Below are positions 1 through 7,989 of a stretch of 64,000 nucleotides of DNA, in pieces (the first letter of the stretch is position 1; the number at the start of each line of letters is the position of its first letter). The position numbers and the translations under genes are program-made. The DNA is from Terriglobia bacterium (GTDB lineage Bacteria; Acidobacteriota; Terriglobia; Versatilivoradales; Versatilivoraceae), in assembly GCA_951813285.1 (NCBI GenBank), contig OX638355.1, positions 256,001-320,000 of the forward strand, given 5' to 3'. The notes below the pieces were generated by a model. The model was given only the letters and a program-made list of their open reading frames with translations. It had not been told where the DNA came from and made no database searches.

Positions 1-136
1 CCCAGAGCGCCCGGATCATCGCCATAAAGGATGTTTTCCCAGTACTGTTCTCGCCCACAAGTAGAGTAAGCGGAGCCAAGCGCGCAGTCTGTCTTTCATG
101 GAAGCAGCGAAAATCTTTGAGCGTAATTTTGTCCAT
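1..136 (-). CDS. AAA-family ATPase, OLD/SMC-like, N-terminal part only
   Basis: The gene starts at 136 and runs off the left edge, so only about 45 residues are visible. The translation opens MDKITLKDFRCFHERQT and then has the Walker A motif GENSTGKTS. The pattern 'I.L.DFRCF....(10-15 residues)..LVGENSTGKTS' is the start of AAA_15/AAA_23 ATPases such as OLD-family nucleases and the large ATPases of Septu- and Gabija-like defence systems. Nothing beyond Walker A can be seen, so a TOPRIM or other nuclease domain cannot be confirmed. It lies on the same strand as, and downstream of, the sacsin-like/DUF3883 gene that ends at 654, separated by a family A repeat. The pairing suggests an anti-phage or nucleic-acid-processing role; this is inference from context. 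Confidence 0.75.
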   Translation of the reverse strand, partial: MDKITLKDFRCFHERQTARLAPLTLLVGENSTGKTSFMAMIRALW

Positions 137-653
137 TAAGTCGTGTTTGCCTTGCTTGCCTGGGGAGTGCTAATAGCAGGGCGTCAAGGATACAAGTAGA
201 AAAACACATTGGCAAGAAACGCTATAGGCTGTTCTTTTCATGACGGTCCGAAGATCTCGGAGTCCTTTCTTGGTCCTTTCTTGGGAGCTTAATAGGGGAC
301 GTTGTTGAAATAGTGGAATTACTCTGTCTGGCGATTCTGTCAACACCTGGAGAGGGAGAAAAACGGAGAGAAAATCCAGGATACAGACGGAGAACTGCTT
401 CGTGTAACGATTAGGACGCGTTTTGAGGGCGAATGGCGGTGTCAGATCCTGTGAGTGTGTCGAAGCCCTGGGAAAGGGATCTGCTTCGCCGTTTCAGTCG
501 GTTAGGAATGGAGAACTGAGTCAGTTATTCCAGTAATTCAACAACGTCCCCTATTTTTCCTCGGCGGCAGTGAGGGGTTTGGGCACCATTCGATATAATC
601 CCCTTTGTTTTCCCAATGTTTGCTGGCAAAGTGAGTGCCGACAATGGTGCTTA
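137..653. other. Intergenic region largely filled by a long family A repeat
   Basis: No convincing gene is visible here. The middle (295-551) is a 257-bp inverted-repeat element listed separately. The remaining flanks are short and show no recognisable promoter or terminator. The element separates two same-strand genes that may once have formed an operon. Confidence 0.6.
295..551. repeat. Family A MITE-like element, long relative (257 bp)
   Basis: The left end reads GGGGACGTTGTTGAA and the right end CAATTCAACAACGTCCCC-type sequence, so the termini are inverted repeats shared with copies at 15317, 18320 and 54402. Those copies are all 116 bp; this one has the same ends but a longer unrelated middle. 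There is no coding capacity. Inverted ends with no gene fit a non-autonomous element mobilised in trans, or a REP-type hairpin spread by an IS200-like REP-associated transposase. Neither transposase is present in the window. Confidence 0.7.
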
Positions 654-3398
654 TTAGGGTCCCTCTGCTGCTTTGAATTGGGTACATGCCTGCTCGAAAG
701 TCAGGGCATCTTCCCATATATTGCAGCCGATCTGGAAGCGCACCTGCCCACCCGTGATCTCAAGCTCTATTGCACCGTGAGGTTTCCGGGCGATATCGGT
801 AGCCGTCTTGAGCGATTCGTAGCGAGCCAGTGCTGGCCTAAGGTGCTCTCCAATTCCGAATACGACGCGACATCGCTTACGTACCGTTTCACCCGTGGGT
901 GTATCGTCATCAAGAGGGACGACGCAGAGAGCGAATCTTTCGTTTAGTTGGCAAGCCTCCTTCGCTTGAAGAGGTGACATTTTGACTTGGTCAACCCTCG
1001 TACTCTTCACCTCGATGAGCGTAGTGGAGTGGCGATTGACCAGTTCAAGCCATAACTCCTTGTCGTCCTCTATATAGTCGCTCTCGATTTCGAAGTCAGA
1101 CCCTCGTCCTGTACGCCGTACGATCAATCCACAGCCTTCCAGCTCGTGCCGAAGCAACTCCTCGACAAGGAGACCTACATCGTGATTCCGTTGAATCTTC
1201 TTGCGGCGTACTTTCTCCTCTTCGATCGACTCAATAATTTCCGGATGCTCGCGAATCTCCTTTGCCAGTTCACGGATACGAGCGAAATCGCGATCTACGG
1301 CCTCCGTTAGGTCTTGCATCGAGTGGATCAGCGCTATACGCGTACGTTCGTCGTCGGCCACGACTCGGAGCGCGAGATCAGCACGACTAATACCTAAAGC
1401 CCTCATGAGTTCTTCACCGGGCTCACCGGACAATAGTTCCGCTATGTCCGGCGCGTCCGTCAAGAGACCTGCAAGATACTTCGCCGATGCTTGTGCGCCG
1501 CGACGCCCGCTGGAGTCAAGTGGCACCCACCTTCGGCGGCAAAGTGGTACGAGCCAAGCAGCACGGTAGATCTTGTGCTCTTGCCCACACTCACAGGCGA
1601 CACTAACTTTCTCAAAGGCCCGACTGTCCTTCGCGGTCACGAACTCGAGTAGGAAACGAATGAACTCCGTCGCCCGCTTCTTGCTCTTACGGACCGTGTC
1701 GATCAACCCTATGTCCGGCTTGTTGAGAAAAGCCAAATCGGACACCCGGGACTTTTGAGTCGCCTTGTGGCCTCCTTTCCCGTCAGCTTCTGGTAGTGGC
1801 TCGTCCGGTAGGAAGACATCCATTTCCCGTTCCGCCTCAATGAGAGGAGACATGTTCACGTAGCCGTGCTCCGCCAGCGGCCGCCACTGGTCAGGGTTGC
1901 TATCGGCGAAACCCTCTGCCAGGATCTTCCGCTTGGGAAAGAGAGACGCGAAGCGCTGTGCACCATCTGGCCAGATCGCCACCGGTAACATGGGTCTGTC
2001 TGATGCTTCGCACCCTGAGTCGAGATACAAAACAATGATTCTGTCCCCGTCCTCGTCTGTCGTCGGCACGGGGAATCCGTTTAGGCGGTCGAGGTAATCT
2101 TTCTCGCGTCTCACGATCCACCAGAAGAGCTTGATGACCCAGGGCGCGAGCGGCCGGTCAATTGCCTCATCGCGGCATTTTTCCTTCACGTGTTCGAGGA
2201 GCTTATCGAGCGAATCCGGTTCCCGTTCAGCGGGGAAGAGATCCGCTATCCCAGCGAGCTCTACCTGCGTGTTGAGTAGTTCGTTCCGGATATTCAGGTC
2301 GAACGCCTCCGCGATGTTTTTCAATTCGTCAGAAATACTCTCGTCGCGCCGCAGATCCAAGCGGCGTCGTAGACGACCAGCTTGGCTTGGCAACAAGTCG
2401 TATTCATCGAAGAGACTGGTGTCGTCAGCTTCCTGCAGGAGTCGAAGGAATGCGATGAGCCAATGCAGGCTCTCTCTGTCAACCAGTTGCTGCTGTAGAT
2501 TCTCAACGCTCTTGGCACTGCTGACGAGCTTAGCAACCGCAACCGTAGTTAGGGCCTCATCCATGGCCGAAGGCGACCTACCCAGCAGTTTTGCCCAACT
2601 ATTGAGGTTCCGCGACCATGACGCCAAATGATCACGATGTGGAAGCTTCGCCGGTGCATCAATCCATAAAGACATGAGATCCCATAGCCGATCTCTGTGA
2701 GCTCGATCGTTCATCACAGGCAGCCACGCGGCTCCTGGCTCGATCCATTCACCGCCCGGAGTCAGCATTAGCGGCAGCGTCCGAGCCTTATCGACCAAGG
2801 CCTTGAGTAGGCCGCGAAACCATTGTTGATCTTCTTCTGTATTTGCGACCCAATCAGGCAGATGTGTGGTATCAAATGCCACCAGCCGCTCAGAACCTCT
2901 CCACTGTTCCTTGGCACACCATTCCAAGAGTTTTTCCTGATGTTGGACCGATTCTTCCAGCAACTGCCGATTCTCTCGTGCACCGGTCGAATCCCCCAGC
3001 AGGACGATTCCATCGCGATCCTCGCGGGGATGGAATCGTTTACTGTTGATAGTGACTGGCAGGCCCACACGCTCGCTCCCAATCAACGGAAACAAGACAA
3101 AGAGCTTCGGAACTGATTCTTGCGCCTCATCTACTCGTAGGCCAGAGTCAGCTGGACAAAGTTGGAGCGCCGCGCAGAGTTCGCGTTTGCCTTCTATAAC
3201 CGCTACAGAATAATCCAGCACGTGATCGTGCTCCTGGTATCGAATCGACAGGACACCACCTTCATCAAATAGCTTCCGATCCCCACGTTGGAGGCTCCAT
3301 GTGGCGTCAACCGTTTGAACTTCAATGCTGGCAATTTCAGGACAGAACGTCAGAACCAGCGGACCACAACGGTGAAGATCAGATAGCCCTTCCTCAGC
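654..3398 (-). pseudogene. Sacsin-like ATPase/DUF3883 protein, C-terminal fragment separated by IS630
   Basis: This is the larger part (914 codons plus stop TAA at 654) of a gene whose first 201 codons lie at 4549-5151 beyond an IS630 insertion. The final third contains SDFEIES (near 1083-1100) followed by LIEVKST (near 1002-1020). This D...E-x-K arrangement is typical of DUF3883, a PD-(D/E)xK nuclease-like domain found at the C terminus of sacsin-type ATPase proteins. The middle is helical and charged, without a domain I can name. An open frame continues upstream to 3542 only because the insertion sequence is readable by chance, so a stable product from this part alone is unlikely. Proteins of this architecture are frequent in bacterial defence islands; that role is inferred. 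The alternative is a general DNA-repair or chaperone-like function. Confidence 0.75.
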
Positions 3399-3400
3399 TA

Positions 3401-3412
3401 GTGTAGTGTCCC
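3401..3412 (+). repeat. Left terminal inverted repeat of the IS630 element
   Basis: GTGTAGTGTCCC, matched perfectly by the reverse complement at 4537-4548. The next bases, TTAA, also recur at the other end after one extra G. Confidence 0.93.
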
Positions 3413-3462
3413 TTAAATAAATGTAGTATAATGGCAGTATTCCAGCCCGAAAGGAGACTGCC

Positions 3463-4551
3463 ATGCCGCGTGGACGCAAACTGATGCCTCTGACGCTCAA
3501 CCCACAGCAACAGGACCAACTCAAGGGGGTGGCTGACTCCACCGCGATGCCTCATGGGGTGGTTCTGCGAGCCCGCATGATCCTGGCTTGCGCCGAGGGC
3601 CTGACCAACGCGGCCGTCGCCCGGCGGGTCGGCGCCTCGCCGCAAGCGGTCGGCAAGTGGCGCCGCCGCTTCCTCGAGGCCGGTATCGAGGGCCTGCACG
3701 ACGAACTGCGCCCCGGCCGCCCCCGCACCTATGACGATGAAAAAGTGGCGACCGTCATCAAGCATGCGCTAGAGAAGAAGCCCGAGAAGGCGACCCACTG
3801 GAGCCTGCGTGTGATGGGAGAAGCCGAGGGCATCTCCAAGACCACCGTGCATCGCTGGTTCTCCCTGTTCGGCCTCAAGCCCCATCTGGCAAAGACCTTC
3901 AAGTTGTCCACCGATCCCTTCTTTATCGAGAAAGTCCGGGATATCACGGGGCTTTACCTGAATCCGCCCGACCATGCGATCGTGCTGTGCGTGGATGAGA
4001 AATCCCAGATCCAAGCGCTGGACCGCACCCAGCCGAAACTCCCCTTGAACCTGGGCTATGTCGAAGGCTTCACCCATGACTATGTCCGCCACGGCACCAC
4101 CACGCTGTTTGCCGCCTTGGACGTGGCCACGGGGCGGGTGATTGCCAAATGCAGGAAGCGGCATCGCCATCAGGACTGGCTTGCCTTCCTGAACCTGATC
4201 GACAAGGAAACCCCCGCGGATCTCGACATCCATCTCATCCTTGACAACTATGCCACCCACAAGCATCCCAAGGTCAAGGCCTGGATCGCGAAGCGGCCGC
4301 GCTACCACCTGCACTTCACGCCAACCTACGCCTCCTGGCTGAATCAGGTGGAGCGTTGGTTCGGCCTGATCAGCCAGCGAGCCATCAAGCGTGAATCCTT
4401 TCGGAGCGTCAAGGAACTGGTGACCCAGATCATGGAGTTCACCGACCAGTACAATACCACCTCGAAGCCGTTCGTCTGGGTCGCCACTGCCCGGTCTATC
4501 CTCGATAAGGTGGAACGATTGTCTACACGTATTAACGGGACACTACACTAG
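3463..4551 (+). CDS. IS630-family transposase
   Basis: A 362-residue DDE transposase that cuts and inserts its own element at TA sites. The N-terminal third is a helix-turn-helix region (LTNAAVARRVGASPQAVGKW, then a second HTH near THWSLRVMGEAEG). The catalytic core shows all three acids: VLCVDEKSQIQALDR (first D), LILDNYATHKHPKV (second D) and ASWLNQVERWFGLIS (E). A good ribosome site, AAAGGAG, precedes the ATG. The stop codon TAG uses the TA target duplication (4549-4550) plus the first host base G (4551), so the reading frame is closed by the target. Length and motifs indicate an intact, possibly active enzyme. Confidence 0.95.
   Translation: MPRGRKLMPLTLNPQQQDQLKGVADSTAMPHGVVLRARMILACAEGLTNAAVARRVGASPQAVGKWRRRFLEAGIEGLHDELRPGRPRTYDDEKVATVIKHALEKKPEKATHWSLRVMGEAEGISKTTVHRWFSLFGLKPHLAKTFKLSTDPFFIEKVRDITGLYLNPPDHAIVLCVDEKSQIQALDRTQPKLPLNLGYVEGFTHDYVRHGTTTLFAALDVATGRVIAKCRKRHRHQDWLAFLNLIDKETPADLDIHLILDNYATHKHPKVKAWIAKRPRYHLHFTPTYASWLNQVERWFGLISQRAIKRESFRSVKELVTQIMEFTDQYNTTSKPFVWVATARSILDKVERLSTRINGTLH
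4537..4548 (-). repeat. Right terminal inverted repeat of the IS630 element
   Basis: GGGACACTACAC, the reverse complement of 3401-3412. It overlaps the last codons of the transposase gene. Confidence 0.93.
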
Positions 4552-5151
4552 CTCACGGCGTTGTTCCGAAACCTTGTAAACAAAGTAGGTATTAGTAGAG
4601 AGCTGTGCAGAGGCACTGTGCTGTGCCGACTGCTCAAGCGCCCGCCACGATCTGTCCATCGCAAGACGAAGGTCATTTACGGTTTCACCAGTACGATCCA
4701 GCAAGAAGTCGAATTTGCTAGAGTCTTCGAGACATCCCCCTACACGCACCATTCGAGATAGGAGGTGTGTGCTTAGAAATCCCGAACCGAATTGGCCAAT
4801 GCTCTCAAAGTCCTCGAATTTGGTTGAGCCGTGATACACAAGATGTGTAATTTCCTCATAGGAAAACGGTTTACCGTCGTGCTCGAATCGCAATTCGGAC
4901 TCGGAGAGACGGATGCGAATGCGGACGCCACATGTGCGTGCCGAGTCGCGAGCGTTTTGAAGCAGTTCCCATACCCAGCGCAGCCCAATTGTCGTGCGAT
5001 ATTGCTCGATGTGGTTGAGATGTTTGAAGACGGCCTGTGCCGTGTTTTCCACGAGAACCCGATCTCTTTCGCTTTTTAGTTTGTCGGTCAAGGTGAATCT
5101 CCAAAGGGGAAATGCTTCCCCACTCGCCCGTGACGAGGCCAGTGGTTTCAT
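4549..5151 (-). pseudogene. Sacsin/HSP90-type ATPase domain, N-terminal fragment cut by IS630
   Basis: This holds the first 201 codons of the interrupted gene. It carries a GHKL (HSP90/sacsin N-terminal) ATPase fold with the usual signatures in order: WELLQNARDSA (N box with metal-binding Asn), EHDGKPFSYEEI (nucleotide-contacting Asp-Gly) and IGQFGSGFLSTHLLS (glycine-rich lid). The N box sits about 60 residues from the start, as in related proteins. The ATG at 5151 is the only good upstream start; the conserved part begins near LTDKLKSERD. After codon 201 the frame enters the insertion sequence and stops at once (GTG-TAG). The C-terminal part lies at 654-3398. The reconstructed protein would be 1,115 residues. 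A role in defence is inferred from the DUF3883 tail and the neighbouring AAA ATPase. Confidence 0.85.
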
Positions 5152-5353
5152 TACTACTCCTTACGGCAAATCCAATAGCCCTCGACTGGATCACGTTCGC
5201 TTTTGGTATGGCTCCTTGGATGGGAGTAGAGGGGAGTCGTACTCCGGGGGGCTACTGCTAAAGTCAACCTTATGGAAAAAGAACTCTGCCGTTATTGTGT
5301 GCTGTTATTGCAACTCTCCAACGGGAGAGAGAACGCTGGCAAATCAAGTCTCG

Positions 5354-5683
5354 ATGCACCTCAAAAGACGCGTGCAGTGTATCGACTTCTGTATTCACAG
5401 AATCGTCGCGGCGTTGAACGTTGGCGGGATTCGTTCCGTGGGTAGTTGCTGTGGGCACGGAAAGACCAAGGGCAGTGCCATCCTCGAAAATGGACGTGTC
5501 TTAATTATCCAGCAGGAACCCGCATCCATGGACGCTTGGAGAAAAGCCATCGCGCTACAGATCAGCAGAACCGGCCCAGGCTACTTCCGAACCTACCACT
5601 CCGCCCAATTCGGCGCAACAGAAAACCTGGCTGGCTCCTCACTACGAGACACGGCTGTTGAGAAGAAGGCCGGGGGGGAGCAG
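5354..5683 (+). CDS. CCGHG-motif hypothetical protein (phage-associated type), boundaries uncertain
   Basis: The translation from the ATG at 5354 contains CIDFCIHRIVAALNVGG, then SVGSCCGHGKTKGSAILENG and VLIIQQEP. I recall the arrangement 'D.CI..IV.ALN..GI.T..SCCGHG....I.L.DGR' from small uncharacterised proteins in phages and phage-rich metagenomes; this is memory, not a search. The cysteine-histidine cluster suggests metal binding. An earlier GTG at 5297 would add a CxYC pair. There is no stop between this protein and the next segment at 5684, which is in the same frame, so the true C terminus is unclear and the two may be artificially joined. No function can be assigned. Confidence 0.5.
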
Positions 5684-5973
5684 ATGGAGATCTCTAAGAC
5701 GATATTAGGGGCAATCACTCAAGCGTTGGAATGCGAGGAAGAGCGGCTCGAACCAGGTTCAGTGCGAGAGCTCTGGCCTTGGATTGTCCGGGAGGGTACT
5801 ACGAGGATTGGATTCGCTATCTCCTGGTCAGGAAACTCTTTGACCGAATTCCTGAGTGGGAGATGGAGACGGAAGCGAAAGTTGGCGAAGTACCCCAGGC
5901 GGGTCTGCTGGTTTGCGGCCGCGCCTCTGTGGAACTGATGGCTTCCCCCCGTATCTGTTCGGTAAGGCCGTGA
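5684..5973 (+). pseudogene. Frameshifted short gene or gene remnant
   Basis: A clear ribosome site (GGGGGGAG) precedes ATG at 5684. The frame reads MEISKTILGAITQALECEEE and reaches RELWPWIVREG near 5775, after which the sensible reading moves to another frame: YYEDWIRYLLVRKLFDRIPE and so on, ending at the stop at 5971. Restoring one G in the run GGGAGGG near 5775-5795 would join the two. Joined, it gives about 97 residues of charged, helical protein. The style 'YYEDWIRY.LV..LF' resembles uncharacterised proteins next to restriction or defence genes, but I cannot name the family. A base-calling error in the G run would give the same picture. Confidence 0.4.
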
Positions 5974-6486
5974 TGTATTGGACCCGGACGAGGTAAAAGG
6001 TGCCTGCAATCACAGGCGATCCGTCGGTTCAGCTCGCTACCCCTCCCCCGGACAGCGGATGGACTCCACGGCTTGACCGAACAGTTACACTTTAGGCCCA
6101 GCTCAAAAGCGAGGAATTGAACTACCGGTTATTGGGGCAAGTATTGGGGCAACTCTATTCTCTATACTGAACATAACATATGCTACTTCAATAACCTATG
6201 AGGAATATTCGGTTGTCGCCCCCCTCACCCCCCTTCGCCTGAAACACCCCTGTTTCACCCTGTATCAGCCGCACAGTAGTATGGGACGGCAATGCGGCTA
6301 AGTGAAAAGTGTCTAGTGGATAGTTATTAGATCGACACGTTAAGCATCTTGCCTGCGGCATCCTGTTCCACCCGCCAATCAACAACTCATCAATGAGAGT
6401 TTATTGGTGTTCATTCGTGGTTCGTCGTTTTCCTTTGTGAGCACCACCAATCCGTGGTTTCGTTGTCGGACCGAGTCGTGGGAGGT
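5974..6486. other. Non-coding stretch
   Basis: I see no supportable gene in either strand. It is more AT-rich than the neighbouring metabolic genes. A short direct repetition of ATTGGGGCAA occurs near 6133-6152. It marks the right limit of the island-like region before ordinary GC-rich genes begin. Confidence 0.5.
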
Positions 6487-6816
6487 TCACTTGGGCGGAA
6501 GGGATTCGGCGAACCTGGCGGCTCTGTCTACCCAGACGGTCAGATCGTTTTCGGATTCAATGCCGGCCGGCTCCACCAGTGCCCATCCCTTCATGACCCG
6601 GCCATTCATGTCAGCCGGCTTGGTGTGCGGTTCCGTAAGCGTTCGATCGTGGTTCTTCTTGTCAAGCCGCACGATGAGCGATCCCTTCCATGTGCCGACG
6701 CACATGTTTCCGTTGATCATGAAGCAGGCGCCGCCGAACATCTTCCGCTCGGAGACCCTCTCCCGCTTCGACAGGATCTGACGTATCCGCTGGTTCAGGG
6801 GCTCGTCGTTCGCCAT
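6487..6816 (-). CDS. TfoX N-terminal domain protein
   Basis: A 109-residue protein with the single TfoX_N domain: IRQILSKRERVSERKMFGG, then ACFMINGNMCVGTW, LIVRLDKKNH and MNGRVMKGWALVEP. This is the fold of the N-terminal half of the competence regulator TfoX/Sxy. Single-domain versions of about 100-120 residues are common and mostly uncharacterised. The ATG at 6816 is chosen because GGAGGGAGGAC stands just upstream; a longer frame to 6945 has no family similarity and would overlap the upstream gene. The gene lies 29 bp downstream of the TPR-like gene on the same strand, so cotranscription is likely. There is no C-terminal TfoX_C domain, so a competence role should not be assumed. Confidence 0.85.
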   Translation of the reverse strand: MANDEPLNQRIRQILSKRERVSERKMFGGACFMINGNMCVGTWKGSLIVRLDKKNHDRTLTEPHTKPADMNGRVMKGWALVEPAGIESENDLTVWVDRAARFAESLPPK

Positions 6817-6845
6817 GTCCTCCCTCCTTCGCCGGGGTTCCGAGC

Positions 6846-7775
6846 CTACGACCGGCCCCGGTTCCACACCAGACGGTCTCGCTGTTTCTTCAGAAACTCC
6901 ATCGGGCGCGCAGGGGCGCCGTCCCCGCCAGCCTCCTCGATCCACCGGTCGAACAGTCGAATCCCCTCATCCACCCGTTTCCGATGGATGAAGTCATTGG
7001 CCAGCCATTCGTAGAAGACGGGGTTGGAGGGAAACTGGCCGATCATGCGAAACAGCAGGTCGCTGTAGTCGTCGAAGCGGCGTTCGCTGTAGTACACCCC
7101 CAACAGGACGATCTTGGCCGTGGTCTGGCCGTACTCGCCCTTTTGCGCCACCGTCTCCAACTGCCTGAGTCCCTCTTCCCGATCCCCTCGAGCTCCGATC
7201 AGGAATGCAAAGGGCTTGATGACGGCCGGCAGGGCTCCGCTGAAGTAGTTGAAGCCGCCGATGCCTATCAGGCAGTCGATGTAGTCCGGCCGCAACTCGG
7301 CGGCCTGCTGGTTGTGATATCTGCCCTTCAGCGCCGCCAGCATTGCACCCAGGTAGCTTCGACTGACGGTGACCTTGAATCGCGAGCGATTGGCGTAGGC
7401 CTTGGCCAGGTAGAGCCAGGCGTAGAAGTCTCCCTCATCCTTTTTCAGCAGAGCCTTGCCCTTGTCGATGGCTTGAGCGGTGTACCGCTCGAACGACCGG
7501 GCAAGCCGTTTGTTGCGCTTGTCCAGCAGGGCCTTCCACCAGAAGATTTCCGCCCGGTACACATAGCCGATCGAACGATCCGGATGGTCCTTCACCATTT
7601 GGGTGAAGACTCGATCGGCCCGGTCCAGGTGGTATCCGTAGAGAAGCTGGAGACCCTTTCGCAGCTGCTGCCCCAGTTCGGGATGGGTCTCGAGAAGTCC
7701 CTCAGAGGCGGCCGGCAGACACAGGCCCAGCAGCCATGCAACGGCGACCAACCCAGCGCCTGACTTTCTGCCCAC
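6846..7775 (-). CDS. Exported TPR-like/helical-repeat protein
   Basis: A 309-residue protein starting with GTG at 7775. The first about 24 residues form a signal peptide (LVAVAWLLGLCLPAASEG). The rest is helical, with repeated alanine/tyrosine-rich pairs such as GYVYRAEIFWWKALLDKR, DFYAWLYLAKAYANRSRF and VFYEWLANDFIHRKRVDEG, typical of degenerate tetratricopeptide repeats. The layout and spacing resemble bacterial relatives of the IML2/TTC39 type, which I mention as a likeness only. It probably acts as a periplasmic scaffold or binding protein. It is divergent from the enolase-family gene at 7990 with a 214-bp shared upstream region, and is followed by the TfoX-like gene. Confidence 0.7.
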   Translation of the reverse strand: MGRKSGAGLVAVAWLLGLCLPAASEGLLETHPELGQQLRKGLQLLYGYHLDRADRVFTQMVKDHPDRSIGYVYRAEIFWWKALLDKRNKRLARSFERYTAQAIDKGKALLKKDEGDFYAWLYLAKAYANRSRFKVTVSRSYLGAMLAALKGRYHNQQAAELRPDYIDCLIGIGGFNYFSGALPAVIKPFAFLIGARGDREEGLRQLETVAQKGEYGQTTAKIVLLGVYYSERRFDDYSDLLFRMIGQFPSNPVFYEWLANDFIHRKRVDEGIRLFDRWIEEAGGDGAPARPMEFLKKQRDRLVWNRGRS

Positions 7776-7989
7776 GGCCCCTCACCTCCGAGTGCATTGT
7801 ACTGTACCCGCCCCCTCCCCGGCGCTTTACAATCGGTCCGGAAAGGACTAAGTTCTGGAGGTCGCTCAGTCATTCCAGCCCCAATCAACCCCAGAGCCGG
7901 CGTGCCCGGAAGCCCCGGTTCGAGGGGGAAGCGGCTTCCAAGCCTGGATCCATCAGGCAGATACCATCTTTGAATCGAGAGGGTGTGCT

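Larger units (their letters stand above)
3399..4550 (+). mobile_element. Complete IS630-family insertion sequence with TA target duplication
   Basis: The element occupies 3401-4548 (1,148 bp). Its 12-bp terminal inverted repeats are perfect: GTGTAGTGTCCC at 3401-3412 and its complement at 4537-4548, and similarity continues inward as TTAA. It is flanked on both sides by TA (3399-3400 and 4549-4550), the target duplication expected of the IS630/Tc1 group. It carries one transposase gene that is intact. It lies inside a sacsin-like gene in opposite orientation. Deleting the element plus one TA joins codons GAG-CTA to GCT-GAG-GAA in frame, so the insertion is recent enough that neither half has gained a frameshift. 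Confidence 0.95.

Noticed and set aside
570-947. A 125-codon plus-strand frame at the end of the DUF3883 gene
   Set aside because: It is antisense to the conserved C terminus of a recognisable protein and has no ribosome site or domain.
6133-6152. Repeated ATTGGGGCAA as an integration (att) site
   Set aside because: No integrase, tRNA end or matching distant copy is seen in the window.
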